From contig CAIMWI010000036.1 in the NCBI GenBank assembly GCA_903845215.1, forward strand, positions 52,978 through 116,977: a DNA stretch of 64,000 bases, given 5' to 3'. The notes beneath the pieces are model-generated. The model did not search any database. It was not told the DNA's origin and saw nothing but the letters and a program-made list of their open reading frames with translations. The translations under genes were made by a program, and so were the position numbers. Positions 10,686 through 21,293 of the stretch are shown here, in pieces. The first letter of the stretch is position 1; the number at the start of each line of letters is the position of its first letter. The stretch is from an uncultured Rhodobacterales bacterium (GTDB lineage Bacteria > Pseudomonadota > Alphaproteobacteria > Rhodobacterales > Rhodobacteraceae).

Positions 10686-11537
10686 TTACTTTTCAAGAAG
10701 AGTAACGTCTTTGCTTAGGGCGGGGTCAATCCCCTCTAGCGTGCGCGTGATCGTGGCCTTGTCTGTTATGGCCGTGATATAGGCATCAATGGCGGCCTTG
10801 CGCACTTCGGCTGTGATTTGCTCTTGCACATCGGCAAGGGGCGGGGCGGCCTTGTTGCGGCTTTCCGCGACAAGGATCAGATGCCAACCAAAGTCGGTTT
10901 TGATCGGGCCTGTGGCCTTGCCAACGGGGGCAGCCACAACGGCGTCTTCAAAGGGTTTTACTGTAGCACCCAACCCAATCCAGCCCAGATCGCCCCCATT
11001 GGCGGCATTGCCATCAATTGAATTGGCCTTGGCCGCATCTGCAAAGGGCAGGCCCGCTTCAATCTCGGCCAAAAGGGCTTTGGCCTTATCTTCACTATCC
11101 ACCAAAATATGGGCGACATTGTATTCTAGGCTGGGCGCCATGTCTTTGTACTTGGCGTCATAGGCCTTTTGGATTTCAGCGTCAGAAACGGCGTCTTTGG
11201 TTCCGGCCAGCAGCACCTCGTTGGACAGATAGCTGCGCGCAAGCCCAGTGATTGCGAGCATTGATTTTTTGGACAGTTTATCGCCCAAGGTTTGCCGCAA
11301 CGCCTCTTGCTGCACCAATTGGTCCACGATGCCGGGGAACAGTTCTTCATCGGGCAAAGTCTGATACTGCGCGGGCAGGACAAGGCGGGTGACAATCACG
11401 TCGCCCAAAGTGATGGTCGCCCCGTTCACAGTGGCCACGACCGTGTCAGCAGTCGGCGGTGTGGTTTGGGCCAAGGATGGCTGCCCAAATGCTGCCCAAA
11501 GGGCCAAAGCAGCGCAGAGGCCGGAAAGTTTCGTCAT
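10686..11537 (-). CDS. Periplasmic parvulin-type peptidylprolyl isomerase
   Basis: Signal peptide MTKLSGLCAALALWAAFGQPSLAQ; rotamase core AHILVDSEDKAKALLAEI...GGDLGWI...TDFGWHLI. Confidence 0.88.
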   Translation of the reverse strand: MTKLSGLCAALALWAAFGQPSLAQTTPPTADTVVATVNGATITLGDVIVTRLVLPAQYQTLPDEELFPGIVDQLVQQEALRQTLGDKLSKKSMLAITGLARSYLSNEVLLAGTKDAVSDAEIQKAYDAKYKDMAPSLEYNVAHILVDSEDKAKALLAEIEAGLPFADAAKANSIDGNAANGGDLGWIGLGATVKPFEDAVVAAPVGKATGPIKTDFGWHLILVAESRNKAAPPLADVQEQITAEVRKAAIDAYITAITDKATITRTLEGIDPALSKDVTLLEK

Positions 11538-11631
11538 AAGACACACTCCTGATAGGGCTGCGCCATGCACAGCGTTGACTATGGCATGGCCAGACCTTAA
11601 ATCGCATGCGTCCCTTGGTGGTGGGCCGCGT

Positions 11632-11649
11632 GCAGGTTGGCCAACCTGC
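11632..11649. promoter_or_regulatory. Perfect loopless 18-bp palindrome in the PPIase/secA divergent region
   Basis: GCAGGTTGGCCAACCTGC, about 100 bp upstream of secA ATG. Confidence 0.5.
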
Positions 11650-11748
11650 CCGGTTCTTCTAGGGGCTCAGATAGGGGCGGGCAAGTCCAAGCCTCATAAG
11701 AATGTGTCAGCGCCTTGCTGACGGAAATTTGGTCGGGCGGAGAGATTG

Positions 11749-14469
11749 ATGCTGGGTTTGGGAACGCTTGCACGGAAAGTCTTTGGCACCCCCAATGACC
11801 GCGCGGTAAAATCGGTGCGCCCCTTGGTCGCCAAGATCAACGCTTTAGAAGTGGAATTTGCAGCCCTCAGCGATGAAGATATCGTTGCCAAGACAGCCAG
11901 TTTCAAAAAGCGCGTGCAAGAGGGTGGCGAAAGCTTAGAGGCCTTGCTGCCCGAAGCCTTTGCCAATTGCCGCGAGGCCGCCCGCCGTGCCTTGGGCCTG
12001 CGGGCTTTCGACGTGCAGTTGATGGGTGGAATCTTCCTGCATCAGGGCAACATCGCCGAAATGCGCACAGGCGAAGGCAAGACACTGGTTGCTACATTTC
12101 CCGCCTATCTGAATGCCCTATCGGGTAAGGGTGTGCATGTTGTGACCGTGAACGACTATCTGGCCAAGCGCGACGCGTCTTGGATGGGCAAGGTTTACAG
12201 TGCTTTGGGCCTGACGACGGGGGTGGTTTACCCCTACCAACCCGAAGCCGAAAAAATGGCCGCCTACCGCGCCGATATCACCTATGCCACCAACAACGAA
12301 TTGGGGTTCGACTATCTGCGCGACAATATGAAATCGTCCATCGCCGAAATGGCGCAACGGGGTCATAATTTTGCGATTGTCGACGAGGTTGACTCGATTC
12401 TGATCGACGAAGCGCGCACGCCCTTGATCATCTCGGGGCCCAGCCAAGATCGCAGCGATTTGTACCAAAAGGTCGACGCTTTGATCCCCGAACTCAACGA
12501 AACCCATTTTAAGCTGGACGAAAAAACCCGCGCGGCCACATATACCGACGAGGGCAACGAGTTTTTGGAACAGCGTCTGCTTTCGGCGGGTCTGCTGCCC
12601 GATGGACAATCGCTTTACGATCCCGAAAGCACGACCATCGTGCACCATGTGACGCAAGCCTTACGGGCGCATAAGCTGTATCAAAAAGACCAGCACTATA
12701 TCGTGCAAGCAGGCGAAGTGATGCTGATTGACGAGTTCACCGGCCGCATGATGCGCGGCCGTCGCCTGTCGGAAGGCCTGCACCAAGCCATCGAAGCCAA
12801 GGAACGTGTCAAGATCCAGCCCGAGAATGTCACCCTCGCCTCGGTGACATTCCAGAATTACTTCCGCCTTTATGGCCGCCTGTCTGGCATGACGGGCACG
12901 GCGACGACCGAAGCCGACGAGTTTATGGAAATCTACAAGTTGGGCGTGGTCGAAGTGCCCACCAACCGCCCCGTCAGCCGGATTGACGACAACGATCAGG
13001 TCTTCCGTACCGCCCGCGAAAAGCTGGAAGGGGTCGTGAAAACGATCCACGAGGCGCATGCCAAGGGCCAGCCTATTCTTGTGGGGACCACCTCGATTGA
13101 AAAGTCCGAAGCCCTGTCGGAACTGCTGCAAAAAGAAGGTGTCGCCCATAACGTTTTGAACGCCCGCCAACACGAGGCCGAAGCGCAGATTGTGGCAGAT
13201 GCTGGCAAGTTCGGCGCTGTGACCATCGCCACCAACATGGCCGGTCGCGGCACCGACATCCAGCTGGGCGGCAACGTGGAACTAAAGGTGCTAGAGGCCA
13301 TCGCCGCCGACCCGCATCTGCACCCCGACGAAGTGCGCGCCAAGATCGAAGCCGAACACGCCGACGAAAAGGCCCGTGTGCTGGCCGCTGGGGGCCTGTT
13401 CGTTCTGGCCACCGAACGCCACGAATCGCGCCGGATCGACAACCAGTTGCGTGGCCGCTCGGGTCGTCAGGGCGATCCGGGTCGCTCGTCTTTCTTCCTG
13501 TCGCTGGAAGACGATCTGATGCGGATCTTTGGGTCGGAACGACTGGACAAGGTTCTGTCAACACTGGGACTGAAAGAAGGCGAAAGCATTGTTCACCCAT
13601 GGGTCAACAAATCGCTGGAACGCGCGCAGGCCAAAGTCGAAGGGCGCAACTTCGACATCCGCAAGCAATTGCTGAAATTTGACGATGTGATGAACGATCA
13701 GCGCAAGGCCATCTTTGGCCAGCGGCTGGAAATCATGGAATCGGCCGATTTGGGCGAGATCATTCAAGACATGCGCCATCAGGTCAGCGAAGATCTGGTG
13801 ACCTTCTATCTGCCGCCGAAATCCTATGCCGATCAATGGGATGCTGCCGGCCTTCAGGCTGCCGTCATCGAAAAGATGAACATGAACCTGCCCATCACCG
13901 CTTGGGCTGCAGAAGAGGGCGTGGATCAATCCACAGTGCTGGAACGGCTGGTTGCGGAAAGTGACAAGCAGATGGCGGCAAAGCTAGAGGCTTTTGGTGC
14001 CGAAACCATGCGCACCATCGAAAAGCAGTTCCTGCTGCAAACCATCGATGCCAAATGGCGCGAGCATCTGGTCACGCTGGAACATTTGCGCACCGTCGTG
14101 GGCTTTCGCGGCTATGCCCAGCGCGACCCTTTGAATGAATATAAGACCGAGGCCTTTGCGTTGTTTGAATCCTTGCTGAATTCTTTACGGCAGGAAGTAA
14201 CGCAAAAACTGGGGCTTGTGCGGCCGATGACGGCGGAGGAGCAGCAAGCCATGATGGCGCAAATGCAGGCCCAGCAACAAGCCGCCCGCGCGGCCGAGGC
14301 CCCCGCACCGGCACTTGCTCAGGTAAATGCGACGGCTGCAACCGCCAGCGCGCCTCGCGTAGGGTTTGACGCCACCGACCCGACCACTTGGGGCAATCCG
14401 GCGCGCAATGACCTTTGCCCCTGCGGTTCGGGTGAGAAATTCAAACATTGTCATGGCAAGCTTGCATAA
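11749..14469 (+). CDS. secA: Preprotein translocase ATPase SecA
   Basis: [38 protein letters not shown]-terminal zinc motif [14 protein letters not shown]. Confidence 0.98.
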   Translation: MLGLGTLARKVFGTPNDRAVKSVRPLVAKINALEVEFAALSDEDIVAKTASFKKRVQEGGESLEALLPEAFANCREAARRALGLRAFDVQLMGGIFLHQGNIAEMRTGEGKTLVATFPAYLNALSGKGVHVVTVNDYLAKRDASWMGKVYSALGLTTGVVYPYQPEAEKMAAYRADITYATNNELGFDYLRDNMKSSIAEMAQRGHNFAIVDEVDSILIDEARTPLIISGPSQDRSDLYQKVDALIPELNETHFKLDEKTRAATYTDEGNEFLEQRLLSAGLLPDGQSLYDPESTTIVHHVTQALRAHKLYQKDQHYIVQAGEVMLIDEFTGRMMRGRRLSEGLHQAIEAKERVKIQPENVTLASVTFQNYFRLYGRLSGMTGTATTEADEFMEIYKLGVVEVPTNRPVSRIDDNDQVFRTAREKLEGVVKTIHEAHAKGQPILVGTTSIEKSEALSELLQKEGVAHNVLNARQHEAEAQIVADAGKFGAVTIATNMAGRGTDIQLGGNVELKVLEAIAADPHLHPDEVRAKIEAEHADEKARVLAAGGLFVLATERHESRRIDNQLRGRSGRQGDPGRSSFFLSLEDDLMRIFGSERLDKVLSTLGLKEGESIVHPWVNKSLERAQAKVEGRNFDIRKQLLKFDDVMNDQRKAIFGQRLEIMESADLGEIIQDMRHQVSEDLVTFYLPPKSYADQWDAAGLQAAVIEKMNMNLPITAWAAEEGVDQSTVLERLVAESDKQMAAKLEAFGAETMRTIEKQFLLQTIDAKWREHLVTLEHLRTVVGFRGYAQRDPLNEYKTEAFALFESLLNSLRQEVTQKLGLVRPMTAEEQQAMMAQMQAQQQAARAAEAPAPALAQVNATAATASAPRVGFDATDPTTWGNPARNDLCPCGSGEKFKHCHGKLA

Positions 14470-14692
14470 AAACAGCGGACTTTCGCCCTACTGCCAAGGC
14501 GTGTTCTGCCTGTGTTGGGGATGCGCAAAGTGCTCTGCCCGTGGCAATCGTCGGATTGTTTTGACCAGTTCTTCAACCCAGTCGCCAAGTGCCGCGTTTT
14601 TCCTTTAAATCTTCGCTTTCGGTCATTGTTGATGGTTTGCAAACTGGCTTAGTGTAACGACCAAACCCCCAACCTCGCCCAGAGGAGGCAAG

Positions 14693-15559
14693 ATGCACTA
14701 CCACAAGCCGCAAACCTTCGAAGACGCCATCAAGATCGCCGCCTCTGCCCGCGGGGTGACCCGCTTTTTGGCTGGTGGCACGGATGTGCTGGTGCAACTG
14801 CGCGCCGGAACGGTGACGCCAGACGATCTGATCGACCTTAAGCTTATCCCAGGCGTGCATGACATCGTGCGCGCCGCAGATGGCGGATGGACGATCGGCA
14901 TTGCCGTGTCGGGCGCGGAACTGGGTCGCCATGCAGGGTTGGTGACCGAATGGCCGGGCGTGGTCGAGGGGATGAACCTTGTCGGGTCCACCCAGGTGCA
15001 GGGGCGCGCCACTTTGGCGGGCAATTTGTGCAACGGATCGCCGGCAGCGGATTCGGTGCCGGGATTGGTGGCGGCGGGGGCGACGGTGACGGTCGTTGGC
15101 CCGAACGGCACACGCAGGCTGGCGGTCGAGGATATTCCCGCAAGCCCCGGCCGCACCCATCTGCAACCGGGCGAGATTGTCTCGGCCATCCATCTTCCCC
15201 CACGCGGCCTGAACGGCGGCGATGCCTATTTGCGCTTTATTCCGCGCACCGAGATGGACATCGCCGTGGTCGGCTGCGCCATCAGCCTAACGCTGGACGG
15301 TGACAAGATCGCCACAGCCCGTGTCGCCTTGGGCGCTGTGGCCCCCAAGGTGATCTTGGTGGCCGAAGCTGCAGCGATCCTGATCGGCACCACGCTGGAT
15401 GATAACGCACTATCGGCCCTGCAAGCCGCCGCCACCGCCGCAGCCCAACCCATCACCGACCGGCGCGGCACAGTCGAATTCCGCAAGGATGTCACGGCCG
15501 TTCTGGCCGCCCGCACCGCCCGCATCGCCTATACCCGCGCCAAAGGAGAAGCCAAATGA
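14693..15559 (+). CDS. Xanthine dehydrogenase/CODH family FAD-binding (medium) subunit
   Basis: LAGGTDVLVQLRAG, GRATLAGNLCNGSPAADSVP. Confidence 0.88.
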   Translation: MHYHKPQTFEDAIKIAASARGVTRFLAGGTDVLVQLRAGTVTPDDLIDLKLIPGVHDIVRAADGGWTIGIAVSGAELGRHAGLVTEWPGVVEGMNLVGSTQVQGRATLAGNLCNGSPAADSVPGLVAAGATVTVVGPNGTRRLAVEDIPASPGRTHLQPGEIVSAIHLPPRGLNGGDAYLRFIPRTEMDIAVVGCAISLTLDGDKIATARVALGAVAPKVILVAEAAAILIGTTLDDNALSALQAAATAAAQPITDRRGTVEFRKDVTAVLAARTARIAYTRAKGEAK

Positions 15560-16035
15560 GCAAGATTCATGTCTCTGCCGTGGTCAACGGCGATCCGGTT
15601 GATTTTCTGGCCGACCCGCGCGAATCGCTGTTGGATTGCCTGCGTGACCAGTTGGGCCTGACGGGCAGCAAAGAAGGCTGCGGTACCGGTGATTGTGGCG
15701 CTTGTTCTGTGACAGTCGATGGGGTGCTGGTGTGTTCGTGCCTTGTCCTTGGGGTCGAGGCAGAGGGCAAAGCCATCGGGACGGTTGAAGGTATTTCGCA
15801 GGGCAGCACCCTGCACCCGTTGCAGCGCAAGTTCATCGAACACGCCGCTTTGCAGTGCGGGTTTTGCACGCCCGGTATCTTGGTGGCCGCAAAGGCCTTG
15901 CTGGATCAAAACGCCAGCCCGACCGAAACCGAAGTGCGCTATTGGCTGGCAGGCAACCTGTGCCGCTGCACAGGCTATGACAAAATCGTGCGCGCCGTGA
16001 TGGACGCCGCATCTGAAATGCGAGAGGCAGTGTGA
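15556..16035 (+). CDS. (2Fe-2S)-binding small subunit of molybdenum hydroxylase
   Basis: GCGTGDCGACSV, CGFCTPG, GNLCRCTGYDKIV. Confidence 0.92.
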   Translation: MSKIHVSAVVNGDPVDFLADPRESLLDCLRDQLGLTGSKEGCGTGDCGACSVTVDGVLVCSCLVLGVEAEGKAIGTVEGISQGSTLHPLQRKFIEHAALQCGFCTPGILVAAKALLDQNASPTETEVRYWLAGNLCRCTGYDKIVRAVMDAASEMREAV

Positions 16036-18287
16036 TGGCCAAAGACGAACGCACCACCGAATTCCGCCTGATCGGCACCCGCCCCAACCGCCCCGACGGG
16101 CTGGACAAGGTGACAGGCCGTGCGCGCTATGGCGCGGATATGACCCTGCCGGGGATGCTTTTCGCCGCCGTTGTCCGCTCTCCGCACGCGCATGCGCGGA
16201 TCTTGAAAATCGATGCCTCGGCTGCTTTGGCGCTAGACGGGGTTAAGGCCGTGGTGACGCGGGCCGATTTCCCGACGGGTTTGACGGGTGAGGATTGGAA
16301 CCTGCAAGAAAACTCGATGGCTGGCGACGTGGCCCTTTATGACGGGCACGCCGTGGCAGCAGTGGCGGCCACTTCGCGGCTTTTGGCGGAGGATGCGGCG
16401 AAGCTGATCAAGGTCGACTACGAAGTTCTGCCCCATGTGATCGACGTCGATGACGCCATCCGCCCCGATGCGCCCGTGGTGCGCACAGGGGCTGCAGACC
16501 ACTCGGTGCCCGCAGGGTCGCCACCCAATGTGGTGAAATGTGTCGACTTTGGCCATGGCGACATCGAAGCAGGCTTTGCCGCCGCCGATCTGGTGCGCGA
16601 GCATACCTATAAAACCGAAGCCACACACCAAGGCTATATCGAACCCCACGCCTGCGTCGCCCAACTGGGCGCGGATGGCAAAGGCGAGATGTGGGTGTGC
16701 ACCCAAGGCCAATGGTACATCCGCCGCATGTGCGCAGCGGTTTTGGGCATTGACGCATCTGGCCTGCGCGTGACGCCGTCGGAAATCGGCGGCGGCTTTG
16801 GCGGCAAGACGATCATCTTCATGGAACCGCTGGCCTTGGCCCTAAGCCGCAAGGCAGGGGGCCGTCCGGTCAAGCTGGTGATGAGCCGGTCTGATGTGCT
16901 GCGGGCCACGGGGCCTACGGCCTCGGCCTCGATGGATGTCAAGCTGGGCATGACAAAGGACGGCAAACTAACCGCCGCCAAGGTCAATTTCCGTATGCAG
17001 GGTGGGGCGTTCTTGGGCGCATCGCCCGTGGGCGAGGCGTTAAGCTGCGCTTTGGCCTGTTACGACATTCCCGCCGTGCAGCATGACGGGGTCGAGGTTC
17101 TGGCCAACCGCCCCAAAGCCGCCGCCTACCGCGCGCCGGGTTCGCCCATGGCGGCCTTTGCGGTTGAATCCTTGCTGGACGAGATGTGCCACGAACTGGG
17201 CCTTGACCCGCTGGACGTGCGCCTGAAAAACGCCGTGCACGAAGGGGTAAAGGCCAGCTACGGCCCGACTTATGCCAAGATCGGTCTGGTCGAGGTACTG
17301 GAAGCCACCAAAGCCCACCCCAACCTGTTGGCCAAACTGGGCCCGAACCAAGGGCGCGGCATTGCCAGCGGGTTTTGGTTCAACCATGGTGGCGAAACCT
17401 CTGTCTCGCTGGCGATTGGCGAGGATGGCACCGTCACCGTATCCGCCGGAACACCCGACATCGGCGGCAGCCGCGCCTCTTTGGCGCTGATGGTGGCCGA
17501 GACTTTGGGCATCGAATACGAAGCGGTGCGGGTGAACATCGTGGAAACCGGGGCCTTGGGTGTGAACGAACCCAGCCACGGCAGCCGCGCCACCTTTGCC
17601 ACGGGCAAAGCCGCTGTCGAGGCCGCCCGCCAAGCCATTGGCGAGATGTGCCGCCGCGCGGCCAAAGAATGGGGCATCGAGGAAGAGGCGGTCGTCTGGA
17701 AAGACGGCGCTGCCATGCCCGCAGGCCCCAATGCGGGCCAATTCCCGCCCATGACCATCGCGGAAATCGGGGCCAAGATGGGCGGCAACGGCGGGCCGAT
17801 CTCGGGCCACCACGAAACCAATGCCGAAGGCGTGGGAGCCAGCTTTGGCGCGCATGTGGTTGACGTTGAGGTTGATCCCGAAACGGGCCGCACGACCATT
17901 CTGCGCTATCTGGTGGTGCAAGATGCCGGCCGCGCCATTCATCCGGCCTATGTCGAGGGCCAGTATCAGGGCGGCGCTGTGCAAGGCATCGGCTGGGCGC
18001 TGAACGAGGAATATGTCTACGGCGCGAATGGCCGTTTGCAAAACGCGGTTTTCTTGGATTACCGCATTCCCGTGGCATCAGACCTGCCGATGATCGACAC
18101 CGTGATCGTCGAAGTGCCAAACCCCGGCCATCCCTACGGCGTGCGCGGTGTGGGCGAAACGGGCATCACCCCGCCCTTGCCTGCGATTGCGAATGCTGTG
18201 GCAATGGCGACGGGGGCGCGGATTCGGTCCTTGCCGCTGTCTCCGCCGAAGGTTTTGGCGGCGATCAAGGCAAAGGGTCGTGGTTAA
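16035..18287 (+). CDS. Molybdenum hydroxylase large (molybdopterin-binding) subunit; substrate unknown
   Basis: GGGFGGKT, AAYRAPGSPMAAFAVESLLDE, RGVGETGITPPLPAIANA; ATG overlaps upstream TGA. Confidence 0.9.
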   Translation: MAKDERTTEFRLIGTRPNRPDGLDKVTGRARYGADMTLPGMLFAAVVRSPHAHARILKIDASAALALDGVKAVVTRADFPTGLTGEDWNLQENSMAGDVALYDGHAVAAVAATSRLLAEDAAKLIKVDYEVLPHVIDVDDAIRPDAPVVRTGAADHSVPAGSPPNVVKCVDFGHGDIEAGFAAADLVREHTYKTEATHQGYIEPHACVAQLGADGKGEMWVCTQGQWYIRRMCAAVLGIDASGLRVTPSEIGGGFGGKTIIFMEPLALALSRKAGGRPVKLVMSRSDVLRATGPTASASMDVKLGMTKDGKLTAAKVNFRMQGGAFLGASPVGEALSCALACYDIPAVQHDGVEVLANRPKAAAYRAPGSPMAAFAVESLLDEMCHELGLDPLDVRLKNAVHEGVKASYGPTYAKIGLVEVLEATKAHPNLLAKLGPNQGRGIASGFWFNHGGETSVSLAIGEDGTVTVSAGTPDIGGSRASLALMVAETLGIEYEAVRVNIVETGALGVNEPSHGSRATFATGKAAVEAARQAIGEMCRRAAKEWGIEEEAVVWKDGAAMPAGPNAGQFPPMTIAEIGAKMGGNGGPISGHHETNAEGVGASFGAHVVDVEVDPETGRTTILRYLVVQDAGRAIHPAYVEGQYQGGAVQGIGWALNEEYVYGANGRLQNAVFLDYRIPVASDLPMIDTVIVEVPNPGHPYGVRGVGETGITPPLPAIANAVAMATGARIRSLPLSPPKVLAAIKAKGRG

Positions 18288-18522
18288 GGTTCACCTGTGG
18301 TCTGGCCTGCGCCGCTTTACCGATGGGGTAGAGCTGGTGCAGGTGCAGGCCGACACGGTGGGGCAAATGTTGGATGGGCTGGTTGCGGCCCATCCGGGGC
18401 TTGGGCCGGTGATAGCGGCGGGCGTATCGGTCAGCATTGACGGCGTGCTGACGGCTAGCCGCTTTGGCGCGGTAAGCGAGGCGAACGAAATCTACCTGAT
18501 CCAACGCATCAAGGGCGGCTAA
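18280..18522 (+). CDS. MoaD/ThiS-like ubiquitin-fold sulfur-carrier protein
   Basis: GTG start overlapping large-subunit stop; 80 aa ending EIYLIQRIKGG (C-terminal Gly-Gly). Confidence 0.72.
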   Translation: MVKVHLWSGLRRFTDGVELVQVQADTVGQMLDGLVAAHPGLGPVIAAGVSVSIDGVLTASRFGAVSEANEIYLIQRIKGG

Positions 18523-18528
18523 AGCCCC

Positions 18529-19926
18529 TTAGCTGACATCAAACCGCGTCACGCCACGGCGCAATTCGTCCACCGGTTGGGTCAAGATCGCCGCCTGATG
18601 CGCGCGTTGGTCGCAATTGGCGCGGGGGCAGATGCGGCAGTTGATGCCAATCTGCGTCATCCGCGCGGACGAGACGGAAAACCCCTCTGCATAGCCAATC
18701 TCGGGCGCGAAGCCTATCGCGCAGCCCATGGCAACGGCCAAACGGTTGTCTTGGGTGTGACGTTCCCATGTGGGCCGGTCGACGGTGCGCGAAAAGACGA
18801 AAAACTGGCTGCGGTCGGGCATTTCCACGAACTGCGGTACGATCCGGCCCGGGGTGCGAAAACTGGTGTGCACATCCAACCGCGGGCAAGCGCCGCCATA
18901 TTCGGCAAGGTGAAAATCGGTCGCATTGAACCGCTTGGTCACATTGCCGCCCTTGTCGATGCGCAAGAAAAAGAACGGCACGCCCTGCGCCCCTTCGCGC
19001 TGCAAGGTGGTGGCGCGGTGGCAGGCCTGTTCAAAGCTGACGCCAAAGCGGGTCGAGATATGGTCAAAGTCGTATTTCGAGGCCCGCGCCTCGGCCAGAA
19101 AGGCTGTATAGGGCATCAAGACGGCAGCGGCGAAGTAGTTGGCCAACTCCACCCGCAACCGCGCCACCCCGCGCGGGTCGCGAATACCGCTGCGCTGGAT
19201 CAGGGCATCCAGCAGGGCGCGCTGTTCCAACAGGCCCGCCATATGGACCAGTTGAAAGGTGCGGTTGGGTTGGTCAAGCGCCTCGGACAGCAAAATTTCA
19301 CGCCGCGATTCGTCATACTCGCGCAGCGCGCCCGGCAGGTCTTCGACACGGCAGACGCGCACATTCACGCCCAAACTGTCGCGCAGGCGGCGTTTTAGGG
19401 TGACATACAGCTCGTCCCGCTCGATCGGCTGGGGCCAGAAAGATTCGGCGGCCTCTTCCAACTCACGAAAATGGTTGCGATTGCGGCGAAAAACATCATG
19501 CACCGCCGCCTCGGGCGAGGATGACACCTGCGGCGCGCCACTTTCGGTAAGCGACAAAAGCTGATCCGAGACGACCGCATAGCTGCGGTAAAGTGTCATG
19601 AAGCTGTGAACCAAGGCCGGCGCATGCACCAAAGCTGCGCGCAGTTGGGGCAAATCGGGGCGGGTTTGGGTGAAAAGCGGGTCTTGAATTACCGCGCGCA
19701 AGTCAGAAAGCTGCGCTGTGCCGTCTTCTTCGGCGATATCGCGCCAGTCGACCCCGTAGGCGTCAAATAGGCGCAAAAGCACCTGCACAGACACCGATCT
19801 TTCGTTATTTTCTAGAAGGTTAACGTAAGAGGGGCTGATCCCCAGCACCTTGGCCATAGCGCCTTGGGTTTCGCCACGTTCCACGCGCAAGCGGCGCAGG
19901 TGTGGGCCTATGAAAGTTTTTTGCAT
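18529..19926 (-). CDS. ScfR-family (short-chain acyl-CoA) XRE-type transcriptional regulator
   Basis: HTH MQKTFIGPHLRRLRVERGETQGAMAKVLGISPSYVNLLENNERSVS; DUF2083 Cys-rich end GINCRICPRANCDQRAHQA. Confidence 0.88.
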   Translation of the reverse strand: MQKTFIGPHLRRLRVERGETQGAMAKVLGISPSYVNLLENNERSVSVQVLLRLFDAYGVDWRDIAEEDGTAQLSDLRAVIQDPLFTQTRPDLPQLRAALVHAPALVHSFMTLYRSYAVVSDQLLSLTESGAPQVSSSPEAAVHDVFRRNRNHFRELEEAAESFWPQPIERDELYVTLKRRLRDSLGVNVRVCRVEDLPGALREYDESRREILLSEALDQPNRTFQLVHMAGLLEQRALLDALIQRSGIRDPRGVARLRVELANYFAAAVLMPYTAFLAEARASKYDFDHISTRFGVSFEQACHRATTLQREGAQGVPFFFLRIDKGGNVTKRFNATDFHLAEYGGACPRLDVHTSFRTPGRIVPQFVEMPDRSQFFVFSRTVDRPTWERHTQDNRLAVAMGCAIGFAPEIGYAEGFSVSSARMTQIGINCRICPRANCDQRAHQAAILTQPVDELRRGVTRFDVS

Positions 19927-19951
19927 ACCATCGCACACAAGCTTGATTTTG

Positions 19952-20056
19952 TTGTATTTACAATATTACAAATAATCAAATCTGTAAAGTCTCGCGTTCA
20001 CAGCGCAACCTGTTTGCGCTTTGCTTAAAAAGAAAGCGGTGTAACACAGTTTACAA
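19952..20056. promoter_or_regulatory. Divergent ScfR/sga promoter region with repeated TTTACAA elements
   Basis: TTGTATTTACAA palindrome (19952-19963), ATTACAAA (19965-19972), TTTACAA (20050-20056). Confidence 0.45.
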
Positions 20057-20071
20057 CAAGCGGAGGATGCT

Positions 20072-21268
20072 ATGCGCACTGGAATCAATCACCTTTTCAT
20101 TCCCGGCCCAACCAATGTGCCGGAACGTGTTCGTCAATCTATGAATGTGCCGATGCAAGACCATCGCGCGCATGATTTCGGCGCGCCCAATGTGGGAATT
20201 TTCCGCGATCTGAAAACCCTGTTTCGCACCCAGGACGGCCATGTTCTGGTGTTTCCGGCATCTGGCACCGGATCATGGGAAGCGGCGATCACCAACACCC
20301 TGTCGCCCGGCGACCGCGTTTTGATGGCGCGCCATGGCCAGTTTTCCGTGCTTTGGGCGCAAATGGCCCAACGTTTGGGGCTAGAGGTTGAACTGATCGA
20401 TCTGGCTTGGGGTGCCGGTGCCCCGATCAGCGAATTCGCCCACCGTCTGGGTGCCGACCGCAAGGGCGAGATCAAGGCGGTTTTTGTCACCCATAACGAA
20501 ACGGCAACTGGCGTGACGTCTGACATCGCAGCGCTTCGCCGCGCGATGAACGAGGCTGCGCATGACGCGCTGTTGTTTGTCGATGGCGTGTCATCTATCG
20601 GCTGCTTGCCCTTCGAGATGGACGCGTGGGGCGTTGATCTGGCCGTGACGGGCAGCCAAAAGGGCCTGATGATGCCCCCCGGTCTGGGCATTTTGGGCGT
20701 CAGCCCCAAGGCGATGAAGGCGGCTGAAACCGCCAAGATGCGCCGCGCCTATTTTGAATTCTCTGATCAGGTCAAGAACAACGAAACGGGGTACTTTCCC
20801 TATACCCCCCCCGTGCAACTGCTGCACGGTCTGCGCGCCGCACTGGACCTTATGATCGAAGAGGGCTTTGACGCCGTCATCACCCGCCACCGTCGTCTGG
20901 CCGCAGGCGTGCGCGCCGCTGTGCAAGCGTGGGGGCTAGAGGTGTGCGCGGAAAGCCCGTCGCTGTATTCCGACACGGTCACGGCCATTCGCACGCCCGA
21001 GGGGGTTGATGCGCGCGATGTGATCAAGATCGCCTATGACCGCTACAATGCCTCGCTTGGGTCGGGCCTTGGGCCGCTGGCTGGCAAGGTGTTTCGCATC
21101 GGGCATATTGGTGATTGCAACGAGGGCATGTGCCTGACCGCCATCGCCTTGGCCGAACTGTCGCTGGTGGCGGCAGGGGCGAAGATCACCTTTGGGTCGG
21201 GGGTGGCAGCCGCACAGGCTGTCTATGCCCAACACGCCCAATCCTCTGTTGCGATGGCTGCAGAATAA
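20072..21268 (+). CDS. sgaA: Serine-glyoxylate aminotransferase
   Basis: INHLFIPGPTNVPERVRQSMNVPMQDHRAHDF; PLP lysine TGSQKGLMMPPGL. Confidence 0.93.
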   Translation: MRTGINHLFIPGPTNVPERVRQSMNVPMQDHRAHDFGAPNVGIFRDLKTLFRTQDGHVLVFPASGTGSWEAAITNTLSPGDRVLMARHGQFSVLWAQMAQRLGLEVELIDLAWGAGAPISEFAHRLGADRKGEIKAVFVTHNETATGVTSDIAALRRAMNEAAHDALLFVDGVSSIGCLPFEMDAWGVDLAVTGSQKGLMMPPGLGILGVSPKAMKAAETAKMRRAYFEFSDQVKNNETGYFPYTPPVQLLHGLRAALDLMIEEGFDAVITRHRRLAAGVRAAVQAWGLEVCAESPSLYSDTVTAIRTPEGVDARDVIKIAYDRYNASLGSGLGPLAGKVFRIGHIGDCNEGMCLTAIALAELSLVAAGAKITFGSGVAAAQAVYAQHAQSSVAMAAE

Positions 21269-21293
21269 ACCTTTAGGAAATCAGGATAAAAAG

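Noticed and set aside
9614-10705. 363-aa plus-strand ORF opposite argJ
   Set aside because: Antisense to a clear ArgJ; Arg/Gly-rich shadow translation.
17040-18041. 333-aa minus-strand ORF opposite the Mo-hydroxylase large subunit
   Set aside because: Antisense shadow ORF over a well-supported gene.
14693-18287. Annotation as aerobic CO dehydrogenase (coxMSL)
   Set aside because: Active-site loop AYRAPGSP fits neither form I nor form II motif; called generic Mo hydroxylase.
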